This document shows, one piece after another, positions 1 to 8,153 of a DNA stretch of 64,000 bases (the first letter of the stretch is position 1; the number at the start of each line of letters is the position of its first letter). Both the position numbers and the translations under genes were made by a program. The stretch lies in assembly GCF_001182745.1 (NCBI RefSeq), contig NZ_LN868939.1, positions 1,364,001 through 1,428,000 on the forward strand, read 5' to 3'. Below the pieces are notes generated by a model, which saw only the letters and a program-made list of their open reading frames with translations, was not told the DNA's origin and did not search any database. This stretch comes from Nocardia farcinica. GTDB taxonomy: Bacteria > Actinomycetota > Actinomycetes > Mycobacteriales > Mycobacteriaceae.

Positions 1-1
1 C

Positions 2-505
2 AAGGTCACCGGTGGCCGCGTGCCGAAGGAGTACATCCCTTCGGTCGACGCCGGTGCCCAGGACGCGATGCAGTACGGTGTGCTCGCCGGTTATCCGCTG
101 GTCAACCTGAAGGTCACGCTGCTGGACGGCGCCTACCACGACGTGGACTCGTCGGAAATGGCGTTCAAGATCGCCGGCGCGCAGGCCCTGAAGGAAGCGG
201 CCCGCAAGGCCGGTCCGGTGATCCTCGAGCCGATGATGGCGGTCGAGGTCATCACGCCCGAGGATTACATGGGCGACGTGATCGGCGACTTGAACTCCCG
301 CCGTGGTCAGATCCAGGCCATGGAGGAACGCAGTGGTGCCCGTGTCGTCAAGGCGCTGGTTCCGCTCTCGGAGATGTTCGGTTACATCGGTGACCTGCGG
401 TCGAAGACCCAGGGCCGGGCGAACTACTCCATGGTGTTCGATTCGTACGCGGAGGTTCCGGCCAACGTGTCGAAGGAGATCATCGCCAAGGCGACCGGGG
501 AGTGA
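2..505 (+). CDS. fusA: Elongation factor G, C-terminal part (5' end outside window)
   Basis: This is the last 167 residues of EF-G, the GTPase that drives ribosomal translocation. The reading frame is open from the first complete codon at position 2, so the gene begins upstream of the window. The segment covers the end of domain IV and domain V, with the family-typical stretches [17 protein letters not shown] and [10 protein letters not shown], and the conserved end around [14 protein letters not shown] and GRANYSM. It ends at a TGA stop 139 bases before tuf on the same strand, the usual str-operon order (rpsL-rpsG-fusA-tuf). The family assignment is certain; only the missing 5' part limits the description. 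Confidence 0.98.
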   Translation, partial: KVTGGRVPKEYIPSVDAGAQDAMQYGVLAGYPLVNLKVTLLDGAYHDVDSSEMAFKIAGAQALKEAARKAGPVILEPMMAVEVITPEDYMGDVIGDLNSRRGQIQAMEERSGARVVKALVPLSEMFGYIGDLRSKTQGRANYSMVFDSYAEVPANVSKEIIAKATGE

Positions 506-570
506 TCCCTTCCGGGGCAGGTGGCACACTTGCCTCGGAAACTCCCGGGCGCTCTGTACGACCCGAAATT

Positions 571-588
571 TCCCTGCATCCGCAGGGA
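571..588 (+). other. Hairpin in the fusA-tuf spacer
   Basis: A perfect 7-bp inverted repeat (TCCCTGC / GCAGGGA) with a 4-base loop lies in the 139-base fusA-tuf spacer, about 55 bases before the tuf start. No U-tract follows, so it may be an RNA-stability or partial-termination element rather than a full terminator. Function is inferred from position only. Confidence 0.4.
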
Positions 589-644
589 TGACCCCCCGCA
601 CTGCTGCAACTGCAGGAACCAACACAGTCCAGGAGGACAAAACA

Positions 645-1835
645 GTGGCGAAGGCGAAGTTCGAGCGGACGAAGCCGCACGTCAACATCGGCACCATCGG
701 TCACGTCGACCACGGCAAGACCACGCTGACCGCGGCGATCACCAAGGTGCTGGCTGACAAGTACCCGGATCTGAACCAGAGCTTCGCGTTCGATCAGATC
801 GACAAGGCGCCCGAAGAGAAGGCGCGTGGCATCACGATCAACATCTCGCACGTCGAGTACCAGACCGAGAAGCGCCACTACGCCCACGTCGACGCGCCGG
901 GTCACGCCGACTACATCAAGAACATGATCACCGGTGCGGCGCAGATGGACGGCGCCATCCTGGTGGTCGCCGCGACCGACGGCCCGATGCCGCAGACCCG
1001 CGAGCACGTGCTGCTGGCCCGCCAGGTCGGCGTGCCCTACATCCTGGTCGCCCTGAACAAGGCCGACATGGTCGACGACGAGGAGATCCTCGAGCTCGTC
1101 GAGATGGAGGTCCGCGAGCTGCTGGCCGCCCAGGAGTTCGACGAGGAAGCCCCCGTCGTGCGCGTGTCCGGCCTGAAGGCCCTCGAGGGCGACCCCAAGT
1201 GGGTCAAGTCCGTCGAGGACCTGATGGACGCCGTCGACGAGTCCATCCCGGACCCGGTGCGTGAGACCGACAAGCCGTTCCTCATGCCGATCGAGGACGT
1301 CTTCACCATCACCGGCCGTGGCACCGTCGTCACCGGTCGTGTCGAGCGCGGCATCATCAACGTGAACGAGGAAGTGGAGATCACCGGCATCCGTCCGGAG
1401 ACCACCAAGACCACGGTCACCGGTATCGAGATGTTCCGCAAGCTGCTCGACCAGGGCCAGGCGGGCGACAACGTCGGCCTGCTGATCCGTGGCATCAAGC
1501 GCGAGGACGTGGAGCGCGGCCAGGTCGTCATCAAGCCGGGCACCACCACCCCGCACACCGAGTTCGAGGGCCAGGCGTACATCCTGTCGAAGGACGAGGG
1601 CGGCCGCCACACCCCGTTCTTCAACAACTACCGTCCGCAGTTCTACTTCCGCACCACCGACGTGACCGGCGTCGTGACCCTCCCCGAGGGCACCGAGATG
1701 GTCATGCCGGGCGACAACACCGAGATGAGCGTCAAGCTGATCCAGCCGGTCGCCATGGAAGAGGGCCTGCGCTTCGCGATCCGCGAGGGTGGCCGCACCG
1801 TCGGTGCCGGCCGCGTCACCAAGATCATCAAGTGA
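645..1835 (+). CDS. tuf: Elongation factor Tu
   Basis: EF-Tu delivers aminoacyl-tRNA to the ribosome as a GTP complex. The 396-residue protein has the full family length. The G1 loop GHVDHGKT is at residues 19-26, DAPGH at 83-87 and NKAD at 138-141, and the two beta-barrel domains follow to the usual C-terminus VTKIIK. The frame is open further upstream, but the GTG at 645 is chosen because AGGAGGA (631-637) sits at ideal spacing and the protein then begins [19 protein letters not shown], as in other actinobacteria. It follows fusA and is closed by a strong hairpin, so it is the last gene of the str operon. Confidence 0.99.
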   Translation: MAKAKFERTKPHVNIGTIGHVDHGKTTLTAAITKVLADKYPDLNQSFAFDQIDKAPEEKARGITINISHVEYQTEKRHYAHVDAPGHADYIKNMITGAAQMDGAILVVAATDGPMPQTREHVLLARQVGVPYILVALNKADMVDDEEILELVEMEVRELLAAQEFDEEAPVVRVSGLKALEGDPKWVKSVEDLMDAVDESIPDPVRETDKPFLMPIEDVFTITGRGTVVTGRVERGIINVNEEVEITGIRPETTKTTVTGIEMFRKLLDQGQAGDNVGLLIRGIKREDVERGQVVIKPGTTTPHTEFEGQAYILSKDEGGRHTPFFNNYRPQFYFRTTDVTGVVTLPEGTEMVMPGDNTEMSVKLIQPVAMEEGLRFAIREGGRTVGAGRVTKIIK

Positions 1836-1849
1836 TTTCCTGAAATCAC
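1832..1849 (+). other. Inverted repeat over the tuf stop codon
   Basis: GTGATTTC and GAAATCAC form an 8-bp dyad with only two bases between the arms, overlapping the TGA stop of tuf. It lies just upstream of the main terminator hairpin and may add to transcript-end structure. Role inferred. Confidence 0.4.
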
Positions 1850-1858
1850 GATCTGCCA

Positions 1859-1886
1859 CGGCGCCGCTCCGCAAGGGGCGGCGCCG
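1859..1886 (+). terminator. Terminator hairpin after tuf
   Basis: A 9-bp GC-only stem (CGGCGCCGC / GCGGCGCCG) extends by three more pairs, one of them G-T, to a GCAA tetraloop. It lies 23 bases after the tuf stop and is followed by a T-containing stretch but no clean U-run, as is common for terminators in high-GC actinobacteria. Confidence 0.8.
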
Positions 1887-2018
1887 TTCGGCGTTTCCGG
1901 GGGCCGTCCTGATTTCGGTCCAGTGCCGATTGCTGCAATGTTGCCGGACCGGCCCGCGGTGGCCGACCGCAGTGCGACACTGGACGGGCCCGCGAGTGCC
2001 GAACCTTCGGGAGGACCG

Positions 2019-2828
2019 ATGCGCACCTCGTCCCGTGCGGCCGATCTCGACATCGTCGAGGGGACTCTGCCGCTCGGCCTGCCCTACCGCGCGCTGGGAT
2101 CGGGGCCGCCGTTGGTGTTCCTGCGCTGGTTCACTCCCGACCACGCCAATCCGGCGGGGCTGATGGCCAGGGCGGAGATCGCGGCGCTGGCGCCGCTGGC
2201 CGCGCATCGGCGGGTCTATGCGGTGAACCGGGCGCCGGACATGCCGTCGGGCACCACGATGGCCGAGATCGCCGACGATCACGCCGCCGCGCTGCGCACC
2301 GAGTTCAGTGCCCCGGTGGACGTGCTCGGCATCTCCTCCGGCGGGTCGGTGGCGCTGCAACTGGCCGCCGACCACCCCGACGTGGTGCGCAGGCTGGTCG
2401 TGGCCGCCTCGGCGTCGCGGCTGGAGGAACGGGCCCGGGTGGCGCAGCTGCGGTACGCCGAGGCCGCCGCAGCGGGTAAGCGCGCCCTGCACCACATGGA
2501 ACCCGAGCCGCGAACCGTGCGGGCCAGGATCAACGCCGCGGTGATGTGGTTGCTCGACCCGCTCGCCCGGCCCCGCAATCCCGCCGACACACTGGCGTTC
2601 GTCCGCGCCGAGGACGCCTTCGACGTGACCGACCGGCTGGCCGCGATCACCGCGCCCACGCTGGTGATCGGCGGCGAGCGCGACGAGTTCTACTCGCCGG
2701 AGGCGTTCCGCCGGACCGCCGACGGCATCCCCGACTCCCGGCTGGTGATCGTGCCCGGCGCGGGCCACATGGGCGCGGTGCGGCATCCGCGGTTCGCGGC
2801 CGAGGTGCTCGCCTTCCTCGACCACTGA
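2019..2828 (+). CDS. Alpha/beta hydrolase family protein
   Basis: A 269-residue alpha/beta hydrolase; the substrate is unknown. The nucleophile elbow GISSGG puts the catalytic serine at about residue 106. The later GERDEFY and GAGHMGA segments supply the expected acid and histidine of the triad. The frame is open from an ATG at 1923, but the ATG at 2019 is preferred because GGGAGGA (2009-2015) precedes it at correct spacing and the upstream 32 codons look non-coding. It stands alone between the tuf terminator and a convergent TetR gene. The last codons and stop lie inside a short tandem duplication (2820-2849). Esterase, lipase or C-C hydrolase activity are all possible. Confidence 0.85.
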   Translation: MRTSSRAADLDIVEGTLPLGLPYRALGSGPPLVFLRWFTPDHANPAGLMARAEIAALAPLAAHRRVYAVNRAPDMPSGTTMAEIADDHAAALRTEFSAPVDVLGISSGGSVALQLAADHPDVVRRLVVAASASRLEERARVAQLRYAEAAAAGKRALHHMEPEPRTVRARINAAVMWLLDPLARPRNPADTLAFVRAEDAFDVTDRLAAITAPTLVIGGERDEFYSPEAFRRTADGIPDSRLVIVPGAGHMGAVRHPRFAAEVLAFLDH

Positions 2829-2849
2829 GGGATCGGACCACTGAGGGAT
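2820..2849 (+). repeat. 14-bp tandem duplication at the hydrolase 3' end
   Basis: GACCACTGAGGGAT occurs at 2820-2833 and again at 2836-2849. The first copy carries the last His codon and TGA stop of the hydrolase gene. It looks like a small slippage duplication without effect on the protein. Confidence 0.7.
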
Positions 2850-2873
2850 GGCCCGGGCCGGCCGCCTGCCGGA

Positions 2874-3506
2874 TCAGCCGAGCTGGGTCATCCCCGCCGC
2901 CACCACCTTCGCCACCCCGAGCAGTTCCTCGCTGGTGGGCAGGGCCACGCCGTCGAGCGCGTGCAGCCGGTCGGTGCTGGCGATGGCGAACATCGCCGAG
3001 ACCCAGGCGGCCGCGCAGGCGCGAACCGTGCCCGGCCGCACCGGTTGCGGCGCGCTGGCCTGCAGTACCCGCGCCGTCACGTCGAGCAGGTGGTCGCGCA
3101 GGCGCCGCAGTTGGGCGCGCACGTCGGGATGGGTGTCGGCCTCGCGCCACATGATCACGCGCAACACCGAGGAGTGGTGCTCGCGCAGGTTCAGCGCGGT
3201 GTCGAGGTTGAGCAGGCTGGCGGCCGGGTCGCCGGGGGCGACCACCGCGCCGATGTCGGGCACCGGGTGGGCGGGCACCCGCTCGGCCATCAGCGCCGAC
3301 AGGATCGCGTCCTTGGTGGGGAAGTAGTAGAAGACCAAGCCCTTCGGCACACCCGCGACCGCCGCGATGGCGGCGGTCGGGGTGGCGTCGAATCCTTTGG
3401 CGGCGAAGAGCTGTTCGGCGGCGTCCAGGATGAGTTCGCGGGCGTCGCCGTCGAGCTTGGCGCTGCGGCGGCGCCCGGTCCGGGCGGGGTGCTGCGTGCG
3501 CGTCAC
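2874..3506 (-). CDS. TetR-family transcriptional regulator
   Basis: A 210-residue one-component repressor. The N-terminal helix-turn-helix is typical: a helix ending ILDAAEQLFAAKGFDAT, then a recognition region containing VPKGLVFYYFPTKDAIL. The C-terminal ligand domain is not one I can assign. The frame is open to 3662, but the GTG at 3506 is chosen because GGAGGA lies just upstream and the extra N-terminal residues are Arg/Pro/Ser-rich and unlike any TetR. It lies 46 bases downstream of the SPW-repeat gene on the same strand and may be co-transcribed with it. It converges on the alpha/beta hydrolase. Ligand and target are unknown. Confidence 0.9.
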   Translation of the reverse strand: MTRTQHPARTGRRRSAKLDGDARELILDAAEQLFAAKGFDATPTAAIAAVAGVPKGLVFYYFPTKDAILSALMAERVPAHPVPDIGAVVAPGDPAASLLNLDTALNLREHHSSVLRVIMWREADTHPDVRAQLRRLRDHLLDVTARVLQASAPQPVRPGTVRACAAAWVSAMFAIASTDRLHALDGVALPTSEELLGVAKVVAAGMTQLG

Positions 3507-3552
3507 GGCGTCCTCCGTGGCGGTCCGCCGACCACCTTCGGCCGCCTCGGGG

Positions 3553-3909
3553 TCAGTGGTGCACGGCGGTGCGATGCATGCGTCCGGTGACCGCGGGCAA
3601 CGCCGCGATCGCGACCACCACCGTGACGACCCCGACCACCCATGCGGTCCAGGATGCGCCACGGAACTCGGTGAAGTCCATCGCCCAAGGCGAGAGGAAC
3701 AGCAGCGCGCCGAACAACGCCATCGCGTAGTCGGCCATCGCCATCGCGGGCCGGGCCATCTGCGCCAGGCCGGTGAGGGCGATGAGCACGCCGAGCACGA
3801 TCAGCGTCCACATGGCCCGGTCGCTGGTGTCGAGCCACAGCGGCGAGAGTGCGGTGAAGGCGCCGAGCACGACCGCGAGCAGGTCCTGTGCGCGACTCTC
3901 GGTGAACAT
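3553..3909 (-). CDS. SPW-repeat integral membrane protein
   Basis: A 118-residue membrane protein with four hydrophobic segments arranged as two similar halves. Each half contains an SPW-type motif: LSPLWLD near residue 22 and LSPWAMDF in the second half, the hallmark of the SPW repeat family (function unknown). The ATG at 3909 is preferred over upstream starts because AGGAGG lies seven bases before it. It is transcribed toward the TetR gene, divergently from the ferredoxin reductase gene, with about 200 bases between the two starts. No enzymatic role can be given. Confidence 0.85.
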   Translation of the reverse strand: MFTESRAQDLLAVVLGAFTALSPLWLDTSDRAMWTLIVLGVLIALTGLAQMARPAMAMADYAMALFGALLFLSPWAMDFTEFRGASWTAWVVGVVTVVVAIAALPAVTGRMHRTAVHH

Positions 3910-4061
3910 GGTGTGCCTCCTGCGAGAGAACAATGGTCCTGACCTCGGTATAGACCTGATTGACCGCCCGGTCGATATCGGGATGGATACGATTGCGCGG
4001 CGAAGTGTGATACGCCCGCACCGGGTGCATCCCGCTCGGAAAAGGAGCGGTCCCACGATCT

Positions 4062-4075
4062 ACCAAGCGCTTGCT
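4062..4075 (+). promoter_or_regulatory. KstR2-type operator candidate before ferredoxin reductase
   Basis: ACCAAGCGCTTGCT matches the KstR2 consensus AnCAAGnnCTTGnT, as I recall it, at every fixed position. It overlaps by one base a -10-like TAGGGT (4075-4080) lying just before the ferredoxin reductase gene, which is a sensible place for a repressor site. Other TetR regulators recognise similar CAAGnnCTTG cores, so the regulator identity is inferred. Confidence 0.55.
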
Positions 4076-4080
4076 AGGGT
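4075..4080 (+). promoter_or_regulatory. -10 element candidate for the ferredoxin reductase gene
   Basis: TAGGGT fits the actinobacterial TAnnnT -10 pattern. Transcription would start around 4087, leaving a leader of about 24 bases before the ATG at 4111 and making the earlier in-frame ATG at 4084 unlikely. No clear -35 is seen. Confidence 0.4.
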
Positions 4081-4110
4081 GAGATGTCGCCGAGGGAAGG
4101 GACCACCGCA

Positions 4111-5307
4111 ATGAGCGCGCCGATCGTCATCGTGGGAGCCGGGCTGGCCGGACTGCGGACCGCCGAGGAACTGCGCCGCGCCGGGTACGAGGGCGACCTC
4201 GTGCTGCTGGGCGACGAGGCGCGCCTGCCCTACGACCGCCCGCCGCTGTCGAAGCAGTTCGTGCGCGGCGAGACCGACGACACCACGTTGCGCCCGGCCG
4301 AGTTCTTCACCGACAAGCGCATCGAGCTGCGGTTGGGCACCACCGCGACCGGAGTGGACACCGCCACCCGCCGGGTCCTGCTCGCGGACGGCTCCGCGCT
4401 CGCCTACGACCATCTCGTCATCGCGACCGGCCTGCGGCCCCGCACACTTCCCGGGCTGCCGACGCCGGCCGGCGTGCACGTGTTGCGCGACCATGCCGAC
4501 GCCACCGCGTTGCGCGACGAATCAGCTTCCGCCACAGCGGCTCTGGTGATCGGCGCGGGCTTCATCGGCTGCGAGGTGGCGGCCAGCTTCCGGGCGCGCG
4601 GGCTGGACGTGGTGCTGGTCGAGCCGCAGCCGACTCCGTTGGCCTCGGTGCTCGGCGAACAGGTCGGCGGGCTGGTCGCGCGCATGCACCGCGCCGAGGG
4701 GGTCGACCTGCGCTGCGGCACCGGGGTGCGGACCCTGCTGTCCGACGACCGGGGCCGGGTGCGTGGGGCGCTGCTCTCCGACGGCGCGGAGGTGCGCGCC
4801 GACCTGGTCGTCCTGGGGGTGGGCTCGCGGCCCGCCGTCGAGTGGCTGGCCGATTCCGGTATCGCGCTGGCCGAGCAGGCGGCCGGCGGTGGCGTACTGG
4901 CCGACGAGGTGGGCCGCACGTCGGTCGAGCGGGTCTGGGCGGTCGGCGACGTGGCGGCCTGGCGGCACGAGACCGGCGCACAGCAGCGGGTCGAGCACTG
5001 GACCAACGCGGGGGAGCAGGCCAAGCTGGTGGCCTGCGCGCTGCTCGGGGCCGAACCGCCGACGGCCGCGCGGGTGCCGTACTTCTGGAGCGATCAGTAC
5101 GACGTGAAGATCCAGGCACTCGGCACGCCGAGCGCCGACGACGACGTCTCGGTGGCGGCCGACGACGGCCGCAAGTTCCTCGCGTACTACTCGCGCGCGG
5201 GCGCCCTCACCGCGGTGGTCGGCGCGGGCATGACGGCGCAGGTCATGAAGGCCCGCGCCAAGGTGGCCGCGGGCGCTCCGGTGGCCGATCTGCTGGCCAC
5301 CACCTGA
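4111..5307 (+). CDS. FAD-dependent ferredoxin reductase (rhodocoxin/putidaredoxin reductase type)
   Basis: A 398-residue NAD(P)H:ferredoxin oxidoreductase that would pass electrons through a ferredoxin to a cytochrome P450 or Rieske oxygenase. The FAD loop GAGLAG is at residues 9-14, the NAD-binding GAGFIG at 148-153 and the second FAD motif VWAVGDVA near 277. A C-terminal reductase domain with FWSDQYDVKIQ follows, as usual for this family. The ATG at 4111 has GGGAAGGGA upstream; an in-frame ATG at 4084 is less likely given the promoter position. No ferredoxin or oxygenase gene is adjacent. The KstR2-type operator upstream suggests a role in steroid ring degradation, which is inference. Confidence 0.93.
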   Translation: MSAPIVIVGAGLAGLRTAEELRRAGYEGDLVLLGDEARLPYDRPPLSKQFVRGETDDTTLRPAEFFTDKRIELRLGTTATGVDTATRRVLLADGSALAYDHLVIATGLRPRTLPGLPTPAGVHVLRDHADATALRDESASATAALVIGAGFIGCEVAASFRARGLDVVLVEPQPTPLASVLGEQVGGLVARMHRAEGVDLRCGTGVRTLLSDDRGRVRGALLSDGAEVRADLVVLGVGSRPAVEWLADSGIALAEQAAGGGVLADEVGRTSVERVWAVGDVAAWRHETGAQQRVEHWTNAGEQAKLVACALLGAEPPTAARVPYFWSDQYDVKIQALGTPSADDDVSVAADDGRKFLAYYSRAGALTAVVGAGMTAQVMKARAKVAAGAPVADLLATT

Positions 5308-5412
5308 GCCGAGCACCGCGGAGACCGATTCGCGTGCCCGCGTGGGGCGTCGCGCCGGCGACCCCGCTCGGGCGAATTCGTGGCCGCGGGGCCCTGTAAT
5401 ACGGTGGTCGAT

Positions 5413-6174
5413 GTGATCGTCGCGCTCATCGACTCGGGTCTGGGGCTGCTGCCAACGGCCGCGTGGCTGCGCAAGCTGCGCCCGGATGTGGATCTGCTGC
5501 TGCAACTGGACCCCGACGGCGCGCCCTGGGGGCCCAAGCCGGAGCAGTGGACGATCGAGCGGGTGGTGGCGGCGGCGCGTACCTCCATCGCCGCCGGGGC
5601 CGAGGTGATCGTGCTGCCCTGCAACACCGCCAGCGTGACCGCGCTCGAGCAGGTACGCGCCGAGGTCGGGCCCGAGGTGCCGGTGATCGGCACGGTGCCC
5701 GCGATCAAGCCCGCCGCCGCGGCCTGCCGCCGGGTGGCGGTGTGGGCGACGGCCGCGACCACGGCCAGCCGCTATCAGGCGGAGCTGATCGAGAAGTTCG
5801 GTGGTGACGCCGAGGTGGTCGGGGTGGCCTGCCACGGCCTCGCCGACGCCATCGACCGCGGTGACCTCACCGCGGCCACCGACGCGATCGCCCGCGCGGC
5901 CGCGCAGACCCCGGCGGGCACCGAGGGCGTGGTTCTGGGCTGCACGCACTATCCGCTGGTCGTCGACGCCATCGTCGCCGCGCTGCCCGCGGGGGTGCGG
6001 CTGTTCGACAGTGCGCAGGCCGTGGCGGCGCAGACCATCCGCAAGATGGAGGGGCTCGGCAGGCCGACCACCGGGGAGGGCGTGGTCCGCGTCCTCAACA
6101 GCGGCAGGCCGGGCACGCTGCCCCCCAGCGCCGCCGCCTATGAACCGGGACGCATCCTCGGCGCCCAGCCCTGA
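5413..6174 (+). CDS. Glutamate/aspartate racemase family protein (MurI-like)
   Basis: About 253 residues of the cofactor-independent Asp/Glu racemase family, which interconvert L- and D-amino acids with two cysteines. All key motifs are present: DSGLG near the N-terminus, PCNTAS with the first catalytic Cys, and GCTHYP with the second. It could supply D-glutamate for peptidoglycan, but a second MurI elsewhere would change that reading. The start is uncertain: GTG codons occur at 5380, 5404 and 5413. A -10-like TGTAAT at 5395-5400 suggests a near-leaderless transcript, so 5413 is chosen; there is no clear ribosome binding site for any of them. It is a single gene between the ferredoxin reductase and the DNA glycosylase. 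Confidence 0.82.
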   Translation: MIVALIDSGLGLLPTAAWLRKLRPDVDLLLQLDPDGAPWGPKPEQWTIERVVAAARTSIAAGAEVIVLPCNTASVTALEQVRAEVGPEVPVIGTVPAIKPAAAACRRVAVWATAATTASRYQAELIEKFGGDAEVVGVACHGLADAIDRGDLTAATDAIARAAAQTPAGTEGVVLGCTHYPLVVDAIVAALPAGVRLFDSAQAVAAQTIRKMEGLGRPTTGEGVVRVLNSGRPGTLPPSAAAYEPGRILGAQP

Positions 6175-6201
6175 CACCGCGGTCGGCGGCCGCCCGCCGG
6201 T

Positions 6202-6207
6202 TAGCCT
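6202..6207 (+). promoter_or_regulatory. -10 element candidate for the DNA glycosylase gene
   Basis: TAGCCT fits TAnnnT and lies 31 bases before the ATG at 6238, with GAGGAG between. No convincing -35 is seen. Confidence 0.35.
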
Positions 6208-6237
6208 TGCGCGAGATGCGTGTCGAGGAGGTCCGCG

Positions 6238-7002
6238 ATGAGTCCATCGGTGTCCACCGCCGAGCAGGTCCGCGCCGCGCTGGCCGAGGTGGCCGATCCC
6301 GCGGACGCCGTGCATCTGCAGCGCTTCTTCAAGACCGGGCCGGGTGAATACGGCGAGGGCGACGTCTTTCTCGGCGTGCGGGTGCCCGCTACCCGGGCGG
6401 TCGCCAAGCGTTTCGCCGACCTGCCGCTGGACGAGATCGACGCCCTGCTCGACAGCGCCGTGCACGAGGAGCGCCTGGCCGGATTGCTGATCCTGAACCT
6501 GCGGTACGCCCGCGCGGGCAAGGCGCGCCCCAGCGACCCCGACGCGCAGCGGGAAATGGCCGACGCGCAGCGGGAGATGGTGGAGCGGTACCTGGCCGCG
6601 GTGCGGCGCGGCCGGGTGAACAACTGGGATCTGGTCGACTCCTCGGCCGAATACGTGCTCGGCGCCTGGCTGCTCGACAAGCCGCGCGATCTGCTCGCCG
6701 AGCTGGCGGCCGCCGATTCGCTGTGGGAGCGGCGGGTCGCGTTGCTGAGCACCTTCGCCTTCATCAAGGCAGGCGACGCCTCGACCACCTTCGCGCTGTG
6801 CGAGCGGCTGCTGGACGACCGCCGCGACCTGATCCAGAAGGCCGTCGGCTGGATGCTGCGCGAGGTCGGCAAACGTATCGACCCCGCGCTGCTCACCGGT
6901 TTCCTGGACCGGCACGCGGCCCGGCTGGGCCGCACCGCGCTGTCCTACGCCACCGAGCATCTCGACGCCGAGCGCCGCGCGGCGTACCGGGCGATGCGCT
7001 GA
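6238..7002 (+). CDS. AlkD-type DNA alkylation repair glycosylase
   Basis: A 254-residue all-helical protein of the DNA alkylation repair (AlkD/AlkC, HEAT-like repeat) family, which removes 3- and 7-alkylpurines from DNA. The central VNNWDLVDSSAEYVLG corresponds to the conserved NWDLVD region that carries the catalytic Asp, and the following LWERRVALLSTFAFI and REVGKRI segments are also family-typical. The ATG at 6238 is chosen because GAGGAG (6225-6230) sits just upstream; an earlier ATG at 6220 has no such site. The gene has its own -10-like element and converges on kshB. Substrate range cannot be read from sequence. Confidence 0.9.
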   Translation: MSPSVSTAEQVRAALAEVADPADAVHLQRFFKTGPGEYGEGDVFLGVRVPATRAVAKRFADLPLDEIDALLDSAVHEERLAGLLILNLRYARAGKARPSDPDAQREMADAQREMVERYLAAVRRGRVNNWDLVDSSAEYVLGAWLLDKPRDLLAELAAADSLWERRVALLSTFAFIKAGDASTTFALCERLLDDRRDLIQKAVGWMLREVGKRIDPALLTGFLDRHAARLGRTALSYATEHLDAERRAAYRAMR

Positions 7003-7021
7003 GTGCCGCGGCGGGACCGAT

Positions 7022-7056
7022 GCCGGGCGCCGCGCGGGCCGGAAGCCGGGCGCCGC
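7022..7056. repeat. Direct repeat between convergent genes
   Basis: GCCGGGCGCCGC occurs at 7022-7033 and 7045-7056 in the 54-base gap between the DNA glycosylase and kshB, which converge. The self-complementary GGCGCC cores could pair and help terminate both transcripts; this is a guess. Confidence 0.35.
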
Positions 7057-8112
7057 TCAGAACTGGATGCGGAGCCGATCGGTGACCGGGCGCGCCTGGC
7101 AGCCGAGGATGTAGCCGTTGGCGATGTCCTCCGGGTCGAGGATCTCGGCGTTCTCCATCGCGACCTCACCCTCGAGCACGGTGCAGGCACACGATCCGCA
7201 CTCGCCCTCCTGGCAGGAGTACGGCACGTCGATGCCCTTGGCGAGCATGATGTCGACCAGGGTCTGCTTGCGCGGCCAACTCAGCTCGTGCACCTCGCCG
7301 TCGAGTTCCACCTCGACGGTGGCGGCGTCGGCGGCCTCCTCGTCGCTCACCTCGACGGGGGCCTGGTCGGCGAACGGGTCACCGGCCAGCGAATTGAAGA
7401 CCTCGGCGTGGGTGCGGTTGCGCGGCACCCCGAGCCGGGCCAGCGCGTCGTGCACCAGATCCATGAACGGCTTGGGGCCGCACATGAACGCTTCGTAGCT
7501 CGCGTACGGCGCGGTCAGGCTCGCGAGCGCGTCGGCGGTGGGCAGGCCCTGCAGCGGCTCCAGCCAGTGGATCACGGTGAGCCGCTGGGGGTGCTTGGCG
7601 GCCAGTTCGCGCAGCTCGTCGGCGAAGATGACGGTCTCGGCGTCGCGGTTGGCGTAGACCAACACGATCTTGCCGGTGCCGCGCGCGAGCGCCGATTTGA
7701 GGATCGACATCACCGGCGTGATACCGCTACCGGCACCGAACAGCAACAGGTTCTCGTCCAGATCCCTTGGCGTGAACACGCCCGAGGGCGGCAGCACCTC
7801 GAGCTGGTCGCCGGGCTTGACGTTGTCGCAGACCCAGTTGGAGCCGTAGCCGCCCTCGGTGCGCTTGACCGTCACCTTGGGCTTGTCGTCGGTGTAGGGC
7901 GAGCTGGCCAGCGAATAGCAGCGTGCCACCGATCCGGTGAGGTCACTGGGGATTCGGAGGGTCAGGAACTGGCCGGGCCGGTAGGCGAACTTCTCGGTGA
8001 GATCCTCGGGCACGTCGAAGACCAGCGAGCAGCTGTCGGCCGTCTCGGCGATCACCGCGGCGACCCGCAGGACTGCCGAACGAGAACCGTGTGGAACTTC
8101 GACGGTGGTCAT
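7057..8112 (-). CDS. kshB: 3-ketosteroid 9-alpha-hydroxylase reductase (KshB-like)
   Basis: A 351-residue reductase with FAD-, NAD- and plant-type [2Fe-2S]-binding domains in that order. The FAD segment RCYSLASSPY is near residue 80, the nucleotide-binding GAGSGITPVMSI near 130, and the C-terminal ferredoxin domain has CQEGECGSCACTV plus a final cysteine in GCQARP. It closely resembles, from memory, mycobacterial KshB, which feeds electrons from NADH to the Rieske oxygenase KshA that opens steroid ring B. The ATG at 8112 is chosen because GAGAGGA lies just upstream; the longer open frame has no support. No kshA is adjacent. A KstR-type operator sits in the 41-base gap to the upstream TetR gene. 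A reductase for another oxygenase remains possible. Confidence 0.85.
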   Translation of the reverse strand: MTTVEVPHGSRSAVLRVAAVIAETADSCSLVFDVPEDLTEKFAYRPGQFLTLRIPSDLTGSVARCYSLASSPYTDDKPKVTVKRTEGGYGSNWVCDNVKPGDQLEVLPPSGVFTPRDLDENLLLFGAGSGITPVMSILKSALARGTGKIVLVYANRDAETVIFADELRELAAKHPQRLTVIHWLEPLQGLPTADALASLTAPYASYEAFMCGPKPFMDLVHDALARLGVPRNRTHAEVFNSLAGDPFADQAPVEVSDEEAADAATVEVELDGEVHELSWPRKQTLVDIMLAKGIDVPYSCQEGECGSCACTVLEGEVAMENAEILDPEDIANGYILGCQARPVTDRLRIQF

Positions 8113-8135
8113 GTCGTCCTCTCGAACGCGAAAAC

Positions 8136-8149
8136 TAGAACGTGTTTCA
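8136..8149 (-). promoter_or_regulatory. KstR-type operator candidate before kshB
   Basis: TAGAACGTGTTTCA fits the KstR consensus TnnAACnnGTTnnA, as I recall it, at all eight fixed positions. It lies 24 bases before the kshB start and overlaps a -10-like TAGTTT on the minus strand (8132-8137). KstR is the TetR repressor of the cholesterol catabolic regulon in mycolata, which fits the gene downstream. Confidence 0.7.
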
Positions 8150-8153
8150 ATTT

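Noticed and set aside
303..644. N-terminal extension of EF-Tu from an upstream start
   Set aside because: It overlaps fusA in another frame and is Arg/Pro-rich; the GTG at 645 has an AGGAGGA site and gives the standard EF-Tu N-terminus.
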